Positions 26,280 through 34,109 of a stretch of DNA of 64,000 nucleotides are shown piece by piece. Position 1 is the stretch's first letter, and each line of letters starts with the position of its first letter. This stretch comes from Litorisediminicola beolgyonensis. GTDB taxonomy: Bacteria; Pseudomonadota; Alphaproteobacteria; Rhodobacterales; Rhodobacteraceae. Below the pieces are notes generated by a model. It was not told the DNA's origin. It saw only the letters and a program-made list of their open reading frames with translations, and made no database searches. Position numbers and translations under genes: made by a program. The stretch covers positions 73,600 to 137,599 of the forward strand of contig NZ_JBHTMU010000008.1 of the NCBI RefSeq assembly GCF_042679605.1. Reading direction: 5' to 3'.

Positions 26280-27512
26280 TCACTGGGTCAGTTTCGCGGT
26301 GATCTGGGCGAAGAGCTCTTCGTTTTCCTCATCGCGGCCGACCGGCTCCTGCGTGTAGCTGATCTTGACGATGACGATGTTGTTTGTCGGATCGACGCGG
26401 ATGAACTGGTGGTGCAGCCCGAGCGCCATGAAGACGTCGCTGCCGGCATCGGTCCACCACTGGTACTGGTAGCCCATCGGCGCGCCGGGGGCGAAGGGCT
26501 CGTAGCCCTCGTCGGCGACGGTGGCTTCGCGCACCCACTCCTCGGGCACGACCTGCTGGCCGTTGGCCTTGCCGCCCTGCAGGAACATCTGCCCGAACCG
26601 CGCATGATCGCGCGCCGTCGAGGCGAGGCCCGCCCCGTAGAACTCGCGACCCACATCGTCGGGGCCGTCCATGATCCAGTAGGCGTCATATTCCGCGCCC
26701 ATCGGCGCCCAGAGCTTCTCGCTCATATACTCGGCGCCGGTCCGGCCGGTCACGCGCTCGACGATGCAGCCGAGCACGCTGGTGTCGAGCGTGGCATAGT
26801 TGAAGACCGCATCGGGCGCGTTCGGGCCCGGCTCGCTCTCGGTCGCGGCGTAGTCGCACCAGCGGTACCGATAGGCGACGAGAGAGTTGTCGTGCACCTG
26901 CGTCAGCTGCGTCTCGCTGCCGAACTCGTAGCGCTCTTCCCAGGCCACACCGGAGCGCATCCTCAGCACGTCGCGGACCGTCGGGCCGTCATAGCCGGTG
27001 CCCTCCATCTCGGGCAGGTATTTCGTCACCTTGTCGTCGAGACTGTCGATCAGGCCGTCGTTCAACGCGAGGCCAATCAGCGTCGAGGTATAGGACTTCG
27101 CCACCGAGAAGGTCAGGAAGCGCGTGTCCGGGCCGCTGCCGTTGCGGTAGGTCTCGTAAACGATGGCCCCATCCTTGAGCACCACGAGCGCGTTTGTGCG
27201 GGTGCGCTCGAGCGCCCCTTCCAGATCGGTCGTCTCGCCGAGGATGGTGTAGTCGCCCTCCAGCGACATCGGCGCTTCGGGCAGATCCCAGGCGCTGTCC
27301 CCTGCTGCGACGCTGCGCGTGGCGAACATCTGGTCCATGTGCTGGAAGGTCAGGTAGTTGAGCGACGGCATGAACATGCTCGCCCGCGCGTCGATCATGG
27401 TGGGCGTCAGCCAGCGGTCGGGATCATTGGACTGCGCTAGCGCGGCGCTGCCAAATCCGGTGACAGTGACCGCTGCGGTCAGGGCCGCCGCGACGATATT
27501 CAGGGATCTCAT
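26280..27512 (-). CDS. Secreted serine hydrolase, class C beta-lactamase / 6-aminohexanoate-dimer hydrolase type
   Basis: 410 residues from ATG 27512 (MRSLNIVAAALTAAVTVTGFGSAALAQ), a signal peptide, so periplasmic or exported. The penicillin-binding fold is shown by the nucleophile motif SVAK (SxxK), a YAT segment (FNYATLDTSVLG) in the YxN position and the late HHQ (ALGLHHQFIRVDP) in the KTG/HxG position. The combination fits the NylB-type esterase/amidase branch better than a true beta-lactamase. It lies between convergent agmatinase and the divergent tetR gene, which could control it. The substrate is unknown. Confidence 0.8.
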   Translation of the reverse strand: MRSLNIVAAALTAAVTVTGFGSAALAQSNDPDRWLTPTMIDARASMFMPSLNYLTFQHMDQMFATRSVAAGDSAWDLPEAPMSLEGDYTILGETTDLEGALERTRTNALVVLKDGAIVYETYRNGSGPDTRFLTFSVAKSYTSTLIGLALNDGLIDSLDDKVTKYLPEMEGTGYDGPTVRDVLRMRSGVAWEERYEFGSETQLTQVHDNSLVAYRYRWCDYAATESEPGPNAPDAVFNYATLDTSVLGCIVERVTGRTGAEYMSEKLWAPMGAEYDAYWIMDGPDDVGREFYGAGLASTARDHARFGQMFLQGGKANGQQVVPEEWVREATVADEGYEPFAPGAPMGYQYQWWTDAGSDVFMALGLHHQFIRVDPTNNIVIVKISYTQEPVGRDEENEELFAQITAKLTQ

Positions 27513-27714
27513 AGAACTCTCCTCTCTTGCAAAGCCAAGGATCGCCCCCACCCCGGGCGGTTGCCCGCCATCGGTGGAAATCGGCTGCAGGTCCGCTTAG
27601 GGTCAGGATCGTGGCCGCGCGCGCCTGGAACCGCCGCGGGCCGCGAAAGTGCGGAATGCAGGGAAAATGGGAACAAGCCTCTCCTCTCGGGTCCGTGGCC
27701 CTCATTGCTATTGG

Positions 27715-27728
27715 CTAAAAACTTTTAG
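27715..27728. promoter_or_regulatory. Inverted repeat CTAAAA-AC-TTTTAG upstream of tetR
   Basis: A perfect 6-bp inverted repeat with a 2-bp spacer, in an AT-rich stretch (27711-27755) that contrasts with the GC-rich surroundings. It is 32 bp from the tetR start and between the divergent serine hydrolase and tetR genes. It is a candidate TetR operator, overlapping the likely promoter. Confidence 0.5.
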
Positions 27729-27759
27729 TCAAATAAAATAATTTATGGAATAAAAACTC

Positions 27760-28482
27760 ATGGAGAAATCGTCCCGCCGATCCGACCCGTCGCAGGGCGC
27801 ACAGCCCGATGGCGCAGAGCCTCCGGCAGAGGGCCTGCGGTCGCGCAAGAAGGCCAAGCGCCGCGACGACATCCTGATGCAGGCGCGGTCGCTCTTCGCC
27901 GAGACAGGCGTGGACGCGGTCACCATGTCCGAGATCGCCCAGGCCGCGGGCGTGTCGACGCCCACGGTGTTCAACTATTTCGGCAACAAGGACGGCATCC
28001 TGATCGCGCTGATCACCGAGGGCACGCAGAAGGCGCGCGAGAACAGCAAGGTGCTGGAGCCCCGCACCGATGTGGACTTCCTGACGACGCTGATGACGGT
28101 GTTCCTTGATGTCTCGTCCGAAACTCTGGCGATCGCGCGCAAGCGGATCTGGCGCTATGCGCAGGCGGCGACGATCCGGCATCCCGATACCGATATCGCG
28201 CGGTCCCTCGAAGAGATCGATGCGGCGCTCCTGCAGATCGTCGAGCGCATCCTGTCGCGCTACGAACTGACACTGCACGACGGATCACGCGGCGATCCGC
28301 GCGTGGTCGCGCATCTCTTTCTCGATGTCTGGATGACCACCTTCCATGCCTTCGTGCGCGCCGAGGACATGACGCTCGAGACCCACGAAAAGCAGCTGCA
28401 CGCGCGCTTCGCCCCGCTCTGCCGGATGATCTTTGCGCCAGCCTTCCTGGCCCGCCCGACCCTTGCCGAAGATCGGGCCTAG
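27760..28482 (+). CDS. TetR/AcrR-family transcriptional regulator
   Basis: 240 residues. The N-terminal helix-turn-helix is typical: RRDDILMQARSLFAETGVDAVTMSEIAQAAGVSTPTVFNYFGNKDGILIALI. The C-terminal ligand domain is helical and unassigned. A charged 28-residue N-terminal extension precedes the DNA-binding domain. It is divergent from the serine hydrolase, with an inverted repeat just before its start, so autoregulation and control of that gene are likely. Its 3' end overlaps the convergent regulator gene at 28479 by 4 bp. Confidence 0.85.
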   Translation: MEKSSRRSDPSQGAQPDGAEPPAEGLRSRKKAKRRDDILMQARSLFAETGVDAVTMSEIAQAAGVSTPTVFNYFGNKDGILIALITEGTQKARENSKVLEPRTDVDFLTTLMTVFLDVSSETLAIARKRIWRYAQAATIRHPDTDIARSLEEIDAALLQIVERILSRYELTLHDGSRGDPRVVAHLFLDVWMTTFHAFVRAEDMTLETHEKQLHARFAPLCRMIFAPAFLARPTLAEDRA

Positions 28483-29540
28483 CTGCCGCGGGGCGCCTTG
28501 CCCGAAGGGCCCGGCTTCAGGTTGAACTTCTTGATGCGGTAATCGACCTTCGCGCGGCTGACCCGAAGCTTGCGCGCGGCTTCGGACACGTTCCAGCCGA
28601 CCTCGGTGAGCGTCGTCCGCAAGAGCTCCAGTTCCAGCGATTCCATCATGCTCTGACCCGGCTCCTCCGGCGGCGACACGGCGCCGCCCGCGTGGAACTT
28701 GGCGGTCTTGGCGATTTCGGGGAGCGTTTCGAGCGCCGAGAACATGTGGTTGATCTCGATGAAGGCGCCGGGTTCGGCATAGATCATGCCGCGCCGCAGG
28801 AGGTTGGACAATTCGCGCACATTGCCCGGGTAGTCGTAGCGCAGGAGCGCATCGAAGCCCGCGCCCGACAGCCCCGCAACCGTCCGGCGCAGGCGTTTGC
28901 GATGCACGGCCAGGAAATGCGAGACGAGCAACGGAATGTCGTCGCGCCGGTCGCGCAGCGCCGGGATCTCGATCGGCAGGACCGACAGGAGCGTGTGGAG
29001 ATCCGAGCGGAACGCGCCCTTGCGGATCGCCTCGACCGGCGAGACGCCGAGCGCAGAGATGATCCGCGTCTCGCGCAGGCGCCTGTCATCCTCGGTGATC
29101 AGCGAGGCCAGTCGCGCCTGGTGCCCCTCGCTCAACGAAAGGAGCGCGTTCAGAAACAGCGTCCCGCCCTTGGCCTGGGCCAGGAGACCCTCCTCGCCCA
29201 GAAGCTCGTCCTCCTCGGACCCCGCCGAGCCGGGACTCAGCGCCGCGCAGTTGACCGCGACGAAGGGCCCCTCGGGCGTTGCGCCCAGCATGTGGAGATG
29301 GCGCGCGAAGAAGGCCTTGCCGGTGCCGGACTCGCCCAGAAGCATCACCGGTTCAGAGAACGGCGCTGCTTTTTCCAGAAGCCGCTTGGTGCGCTGGATG
29401 GCGGGGGAGGTTCCGATGATCACGTCGTCCTGCACCGACGTGTCCGCGGGCGCGATATCGGGCATGGCGGTCGCGGGGTTCCAGGGCGTGCCGCGCTTGG
29501 CCGCCGTGGCGGTCAGGCCGAAGATCTCCAGCTCCGGCAC
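28479..29540 (-). CDS. AAA+ and Fis-type HTH half of a XylR-like regulator (degenerate NtrC-type ATPase)
   Basis: 353 residues from a GTG at 29540. Walker A GESGTGK (69-75) is intact. The GAFTGA loop that touches sigma-54 is missing altogether: ELLG runs almost directly into GGTLFL. The Walker B Asp-Glu is replaced by Asn131-Ala132 (GGTLFLNALL). Later parts look normal (GAFRSDLHTLL, PALRDRRDDIPLL, YPGNVRELSNLL), and the C-terminal Fis-type helix-turn-helix is clear (EAARKLRVSRAKVDYRI). It lies in the same frame as the XylR_N/V4R gene upstream, separated by one TGA, so it is probably the broken C-terminal half of one protein, or a separately translated DNA-binding unit. Activity as a sigma-54 activator is doubtful. 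Confidence 0.7.
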   Translation of the reverse strand: MPELEIFGLTATAAKRGTPWNPATAMPDIAPADTSVQDDVIIGTSPAIQRTKRLLEKAAPFSEPVMLLGESGTGKAFFARHLHMLGATPEGPFVAVNCAALSPGSAGSEEDELLGEEGLLAQAKGGTLFLNALLSLSEGHQARLASLITEDDRRLRETRIISALGVSPVEAIRKGAFRSDLHTLLSVLPIEIPALRDRRDDIPLLVSHFLAVHRKRLRRTVAGLSGAGFDALLRYDYPGNVRELSNLLRRGMIYAEPGAFIEINHMFSALETLPEIAKTAKFHAGGAVSPPEEPGQSMMESLELELLRTTLTEVGWNVSEAARKLRVSRAKVDYRIKKFNLKPGPSGKAPRGS

Positions 29541-29549
29541 GTCATCACG

Positions 29550-30218
29550 TCACCCCCCCACGTCCTTGCCGACAACAAGGCAGCGCGGCGCGCCCTGCGC
29601 CACGCATTCGATCTCGCGGAAGATCACCGGAAAGCCGAGCAGCGTCTTGGTATAGCCCGACGGCACGCCGACCTGCATCCAGCAGGCCGCGCAATCACAG
29701 ACACCGAACCGCCGGATATGCTCGGTTCCGGCGACGCTGTCGGTCCAGTGAAACTCGCCGTGATAGGTCTTGCGCTTGGCGTCGAACTCGAAGCGCCGCG
29801 TGGTGACCTTGGCGTAGCCCTCGATCGTGTGGAGCCTCGGCCCGGCGGCGAGTGCGGCGGTCAGGTCCTGCTGCGGAAAGCGGTTCATCACGATATGGGC
29901 GAGCTTGACCCCTTCCTGCCAGCCGATCCGCATAGACTGGATGCGCGTGTGCTGGGTGCCCTTGTCCTGGATCATCTGGGCCATCAGCGCGCCCAGCACA
30001 TCCGCCTGCATCAGCACCATGCGGTTGTCGTTGAACCAGATCCGCCCATCGCCCAGCGCGAATTGCAGCGCGTCGGCCAGGTCGTTCAGCGTCGGCGGAG
30101 CGCCCTCATCCAGCAGCAGACTGTCGCCCCGCTGGAGAATCCGCGGCGCGCGTCGCGACACCTCGCGCAGGGACACGCGCGTGGCATTTTCACTATTTTC
30201 AAAATCTGAATCGCTCAT
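29550..30218 (-). CDS. XylR N-terminal/V4R-domain aromatic sensor half
   Basis: 222 residues. The N-terminal part matches the activator-of-aromatic-catabolism domain (DGRIWFNDNRMVLMQADVLGALMAQMI), and the second part is a V4R domain with the conserved HxGxFxW-like GEFHWTDS, the Cys set CDCAACW and a late CVAQGAPRC. In XylR/DmpR these domains bind aromatic effectors and gate the AAA+ domain. The frame ends at TGA 29550-29552, just where a linker to the AAA+ domain would start, and continues in frame after it. Joined, the two parts would be about 579 residues, the usual size of XylR-type proteins. A palindrome overlaps its start codon, suggesting autoregulation. Confidence 0.7.
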   Translation of the reverse strand: MSDSDFENSENATRVSLREVSRRAPRILQRGDSLLLDEGAPPTLNDLADALQFALGDGRIWFNDNRMVLMQADVLGALMAQMIQDKGTQHTRIQSMRIGWQEGVKLAHIVMNRFPQQDLTAALAAGPRLHTIEGYAKVTTRRFEFDAKRKTYHGEFHWTDSVAGTEHIRRFGVCDCAACWMQVGVPSGYTKTLLGFPVIFREIECVAQGAPRCLVVGKDVGG

Positions 30219-30235
30219 TTCATAAAATTATGAAA
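30218..30235. promoter_or_regulatory. Palindrome TTTCATAA-AA-TTATGAAA over the XylR-type start
   Basis: An 18-bp perfect inverted repeat (8-bp arms, 2-bp spacer) that overlaps the first base of the regulator start codon (30216-30218). The surrounding 100 bp is AT-rich. It could be an autoregulatory operator. No -24/-12 sigma-54 promoter was found between this site and the aldehyde dehydrogenase gene at 30402. Confidence 0.5.
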
Positions 30236-30401
30236 CACCGACACCCTCGTGGGAAGCTATTTTCCAATTAAAATTACATGCACTTATCTCAATTCCGCAC
30301 ATCCCATTAAGATTTTTCTTCCTGAAATGACGGCCCGAGCGGCAGAAATTCCGGCAACCGACGCACCGGGGAGGGTCGCGTCTGTGAATGGGAGGAAGAC
30401 G

Positions 30402-31880
30402 ATGGACGGCAATACCATGCCATTTCTGGACGAGAGCGTCTGGAGCGGAAAGATTTACCTGAGCGACTGGGTTGCGGGTTCTGCGGGGACCCGCACGGTG
30501 ACCGCCCCCGCGGACGGCTCGGCCGTCGCGGTCGTGGGCGAGGCGAGTGCCGCCGACCTGGCCGATGCCGCGCGCAAGGCCGCCGCGGCGCAACCCGCAT
30601 GGGAGGCCACGGCCCCCGAGGCGCGCGCCGCGATCCTCAACCGCGCCGCCAGCGTTCTGGAAGAGAACGCCGAAGAGCTCATGCCCTGGATCATCCGCGA
30701 AAGCGGATCGATCCCGCCCAAGGCCGGCATCGAGATCCAGCACAGCGCCGGTTTCCTGCGCGCCGCCGCCGAGGCCGCGACCCAGGGCGGGGCAACCTCG
30801 CTGCCCTCCGTCGATGGCCGCGAGGCCGAGGAACAGCTGATCCGCGTCGCGCATGGCGTCGTCGGCGTCATCTCCCCCTTCAACTTCCCGCTGATCCTGT
30901 CGATCCGGGCGATTGCCGCGGCGCTCGCCACCGGCAACGCGGTGGTGCACAAGCCCGACCCGCGCACGCCGGTCTCGGGCGGCGTGATGATTGCCCGCGC
31001 CTTCCAGGAGGCCGGTCTGCCCGAGGGTCTCCTGCATATCGTGCCCGGTGGTGCGGATGTGGGCGTCGCGATGTGCGAGGACCCGAATATCGCGATGGTC
31101 TCCTTCACCGACTCGCCCGAGATCGGCGCGCGGGTGGGTGAGGCCTGCGGGCGGAACCTCAAGAAGGTCCAGCTCGAGCTCGGCGGCAAGAATGCCCTGA
31201 TCGTGATGGACGATGCAGATATCGATGTCGCGGCCTCGAACGCCGCCTGGGGCGCGTGGCTGCACCAGGGCCAGATCTGCATGGCGACAGGTCTGATCCT
31301 CGCGCCGGCCGCGCTGGCCCCGCAACTCGCGGAAGCGCTCGCCGCGAAGGCACAGGCGCTTCCCGTGGGCGACCCGGCGAAAGAGCAATGCGCTCTGGGG
31401 CCGCTGATCGTGGAGGCCGAGGCCACCCGGATCAAGGCCATCGTCGATGACGCGGTGGCGCAGGGCGCCGTGCTCCATGCGGGCGGCGCACCCAACGGGA
31501 CGATGTTCCCGGCGACCGTTCTCTCTGGCGTCCGCCCCGGCATGCGTGCCTTCGACGAGGAGATCTTCGGCCCCGTCGCCGTGGTCGCCAGCTACGAGGA
31601 CGACGACGACGCGGTGGCATTGGCCAACCGGACCGAGTTCGGTCTCGTCGGCTCGGTCATCGGGCGTGACGTCGCCGGCGCCAAGGCGCTCGGCATGCGG
31701 CTCAAGGTCGGTCACCTGCATATCAACGACCAGACCGTCACCGCCTCGCCGCTGGCGCCCTTTGGCGGGCGCGGCCGGTCCGGGAATGGCAGCCGGATCT
31801 CCGGCCCCGCGATCTGGGAGGAGTTCACCCAGTATCTCTGGGTGACGATCAAGCCCGAAGCGACCCCCTACCCGTTCTGA
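30402..31880 (+). CDS. xylC: Benzaldehyde dehydrogenase-like (XylC family) NAD-dependent aldehyde dehydrogenase
   Basis: 492 residues from ATG 30402, after GGGAGGA. Aldehyde dehydrogenase features are all present: VVGVISPFNFPL (NAD site), the general-base Glu in LELGGKNALIV, the catalytic Cys in HQGQICMATG, and EEIFGPVA. The length, the N-terminal WSGKIYLSDWV and the C-terminal EEFTQYLWV...YPF match XylC-type benzaldehyde dehydrogenases. It heads a rightward cluster with a XylB-like dehydrogenase and an importer, and lies opposite the XylR-type regulator. The likely reaction is aromatic aldehyde to acid; the precise ring substitution is unknown. Confidence 0.85.
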   Translation: MDGNTMPFLDESVWSGKIYLSDWVAGSAGTRTVTAPADGSAVAVVGEASAADLADAARKAAAAQPAWEATAPEARAAILNRAASVLEENAEELMPWIIRESGSIPPKAGIEIQHSAGFLRAAAEAATQGGATSLPSVDGREAEEQLIRVAHGVVGVISPFNFPLILSIRAIAAALATGNAVVHKPDPRTPVSGGVMIARAFQEAGLPEGLLHIVPGGADVGVAMCEDPNIAMVSFTDSPEIGARVGEACGRNLKKVQLELGGKNALIVMDDADIDVAASNAAWGAWLHQGQICMATGLILAPAALAPQLAEALAAKAQALPVGDPAKEQCALGPLIVEAEATRIKAIVDDAVAQGAVLHAGGAPNGTMFPATVLSGVRPGMRAFDEEIFGPVAVVASYEDDDDAVALANRTEFGLVGSVIGRDVAGAKALGMRLKVGHLHINDQTVTASPLAPFGGRGRSGNGSRISGPAIWEEFTQYLWVTIKPEATPYPF

Positions 31881-31984
31881 TCCATCGGCTCCGCGCGCTC
31901 CGACAGGGCGCGCGGCCCGATCCCAGTTCAGCCTGCACCCGCCACGGGTGCGGGACCGAAACCTGCATGCCGGAGAACGCCCCC

Positions 31985-33094
31985 ATGCCCCTGAACATCC
32001 AAGCCGCCGTCGCCCGAAAACAGGATGGCGACCTCAGCATCGAAGACCTGACCCTCGACGATCCGCGCGACGACGAGATCCTCGTCAAGGTCGTGGCCAC
32101 CGGCGTCTGCCACACCGACCTCGTGGTGATCGCGGGCCATCTGCCGACGCCCATGCCGGTCGTCCTCGGCCATGAAGGCGCGGGCATCGTCGAGGCGGTC
32201 GGCGCCAAGGTCACCAAGGTCAAGCCCGGCGACAGTGTGGTGATGACCTACAACACCTGCGGCACCTGCCCGTCCTGCCGGGACGACGCGATGTCCTATT
32301 GCTACGAGTTTTTCCCGCGGAACTTCTTCGCCACCCGGCCGGATGGCAGCCTGCCGCTGCAGGCCGGATCGGATCCGGTGCATGGCAATTTCTTCGGGCA
32401 ATCGTCCTGGGCGACCCATGCGCTGGCGACCGAGCGCAACGTGGTCAAGGTCGACGCCACCGGCGACGAGCTGGCGCTGATGGGCCCCTTGGCCTGCGGC
32501 GTGCAGACCGGCGCGGGCACCGTGATCAACGCGCTGAAGCTCGAAGCGGGCAAGAGCTTCGTCTGTTTCGGCGCCGGGTCGGTGGGTCTCTCGGCCATTC
32601 TGGCCGCGGCGGCCCAGGGGGCCAGCCAGATCATCGCCGTCGACATGCATGGCTCGCGCCTCGACCTGGCGCGGGAGCTCGGAGCGACCGACACGCTGAA
32701 CGCGGCCGACGAGGACATCGTCGCGCGCATCAAGGAGATCACCGGCGGCGGCGCGGCCTACGCGCTCGACACCACCGGACTGACCCCGGTGATCCGCCAG
32801 GCGGTCGAGGCGCTGGCACCGCGCGGCAAGGCGGCGGTGCTGGGCGCCCCGGCCCCGGGCTCGGAGATCATCGTCGACAACACCGACTTCATGTCGACCG
32901 GCAAGACCCTGATGGGCGTCGTCGAGGGCGAAAGCGACGGCGACACCTTCATCCCGCAGCTGATCGAGCTCTGGCGCGCGGGGCGCTTCCCCTTCGACCG
33001 GCTCGTCACCTTCTACCCCTTCTCCGAGATCAACCGCGCCATCCACGACAGCCACGCGGGCACCACGATCAAGCCGATCCTCAGGATCGGATGA
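31985..33094 (+). CDS. xylB: Aryl-alcohol dehydrogenase-like (XylB family) zinc alcohol dehydrogenase
   Basis: 369 residues from ATG 31985 (MPLNIQAAV), preceded by GGAG at workable spacing; an ATG at 31967 is less well placed. The catalytic-zinc motif is CHTDLVVIAGHLPTPMPVVLGHEGAG, the structural-zinc Cys set is CGTCPSCRDDAMSYC, and the coenzyme site is CFGAGSVGL. These match the XylB/AreB aryl-alcohol dehydrogenases. It comes after the XylC-like gene by about 100 bp and would oxidise benzyl-type alcohols to the aldehyde that enzyme uses. A substrate-binding cap NFFGQSSWATHALATERNVVKV is also seen. Confidence 0.85.
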   Translation: MPLNIQAAVARKQDGDLSIEDLTLDDPRDDEILVKVVATGVCHTDLVVIAGHLPTPMPVVLGHEGAGIVEAVGAKVTKVKPGDSVVMTYNTCGTCPSCRDDAMSYCYEFFPRNFFATRPDGSLPLQAGSDPVHGNFFGQSSWATHALATERNVVKVDATGDELALMGPLACGVQTGAGTVINALKLEAGKSFVCFGAGSVGLSAILAAAAQGASQIIAVDMHGSRLDLARELGATDTLNAADEDIVARIKEITGGGAAYALDTTGLTPVIRQAVEALAPRGKAAVLGAPAPGSEIIVDNTDFMSTGKTLMGVVEGESDGDTFIPQLIELWRAGRFPFDRLVTFYPFSEINRAIHDSHAGTTIKPILRIG

Positions 33095-33137
33095 CCGCCG
33101 GACGATCGGCACATTCCATAACAACGAGGGACCAGAC

Positions 33138-34049
33138 ATGAACCGAACACTGCTCTTTGCCGCGGCGCTTCTCGCGGCGACGCCCGCCCTGGCGCGCGAA
33201 CCCGGCACACCCGCCGTGATGCCGTCGGGCGCGACGATGGGTGTGCCCGTCGGCGCCAACTTCCCGGTGCCGGGCTTCTATCTCTCCAGCCGCTCGGCTC
33301 TGGTGCGCGGCAAGGTCTATGACGACACCGGCACCGATACAGGCCAGTCGCTCGACGTGAACGTCACCGCGGTGCAGCTGCACTGGACACCGGGCGTCGA
33401 GATCCTCGGCGGCACCTATCGCGCGATGGGGATCATGGCGTTCCAGGACCTCGACTTCGCGGTCGGCGGCACCAGCGTCGGCAAGAACACCAGCGTCTCC
33501 GACCTGACGATCAGCCCGCTCAACATCCACTGGATGGTCGCACCGGGCGTCTTCACCACCGTGGGCCTGGGCTTCAGCCTGCCCCTGGGCGAGTTCGAAC
33601 CGGCCGGCCCCGGCGCCGGGCCGAATGGCGGCCTCGGCGCACCGGCCCTGGCGCTCAACGCGGGCTTTTCCTACCTGCGCGACGGTTGGAACCTGTCAGC
33701 CGACGTCAATTACTTCATCCATGGCGAGAACGAGGACACCGGCTACCGCTCGGGCAACGAGGTGCTGGCCAATTTCACCGCCATGCGCGGCTTCGGTGAG
33801 AGCGGCTGGAGCGCCGGCGCGATCGGCTACTGGCGCGACCAGGTCTCCGACGACAAGAACAACGGCACCGCCTATGGCGGCTTCACCGCCGGGCGCGTGA
33901 AGGAGACCGCCATCGGCGTCGCCGTGGCCAAGCGCTTTGGGCCCACCGAGATCTACGCCGATTACACCTGGAACACCCATGCCGAGAACACCGTCGGCGC
34001 CGATACCTTCCGGCTGAACATCACGTTCCCGCTGGGCGGCAAGAAATGA
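33138..34049 (+). CDS. Outer-membrane channel-like protein (phenol MetA-pathway family)
   Basis: 303 residues with a signal peptide ending near PALA (residue about 20). The body alternates hydrophobic and polar residues as in a beta-barrel, with repeated aromatic strand ends (VQLHWTPGVEILGGTYRAMG; NIHWMVAPGVFTTVGLGFSLPLG; YADYTWNTH) and a terminal strand TFRLNITFPLGGKK. It matches the Phenol_MetA_deg family of putative channels found in aromatic degradation clusters. Placed between XylB-like dehydrogenase and the binding protein, it probably lets aromatic substrates cross the outer membrane. This rests on context and barrel pattern. Confidence 0.75.
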   Translation: MNRTLLFAAALLAATPALAREPGTPAVMPSGATMGVPVGANFPVPGFYLSSRSALVRGKVYDDTGTDTGQSLDVNVTAVQLHWTPGVEILGGTYRAMGIMAFQDLDFAVGGTSVGKNTSVSDLTISPLNIHWMVAPGVFTTVGLGFSLPLGEFEPAGPGAGPNGGLGAPALALNAGFSYLRDGWNLSADVNYFIHGENEDTGYRSGNEVLANFTAMRGFGESGWSAGAIGYWRDQVSDDKNNGTAYGGFTAGRVKETAIGVAVAKRFGPTEIYADYTWNTHAENTVGADTFRLNITFPLGGKK

Positions 34050-34109
34050 TCCATGCGGCCCGCCGCAGGATGCAGCGGGCCGGTCACAACACGTGAAGGG
34101 GAGGACACC

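Noticed and set aside
13527..30218. Genome-wide recoding of TGA as Trp, suggested by two in-frame TGA codons
   Set aside because: Many well-defined genes here end with TGA at the right length (for example aspS, carB, the PQQ dehydrogenase), so TGA is a normal stop. Two separate mutations or errors are simpler.
30236..30401. Sigma-54 (-24/-12) promoter before the XylC-like gene
   Set aside because: No GG-N10-GC arrangement was found by eye, and the adjacent regulator lacks the GAFTGA loop.
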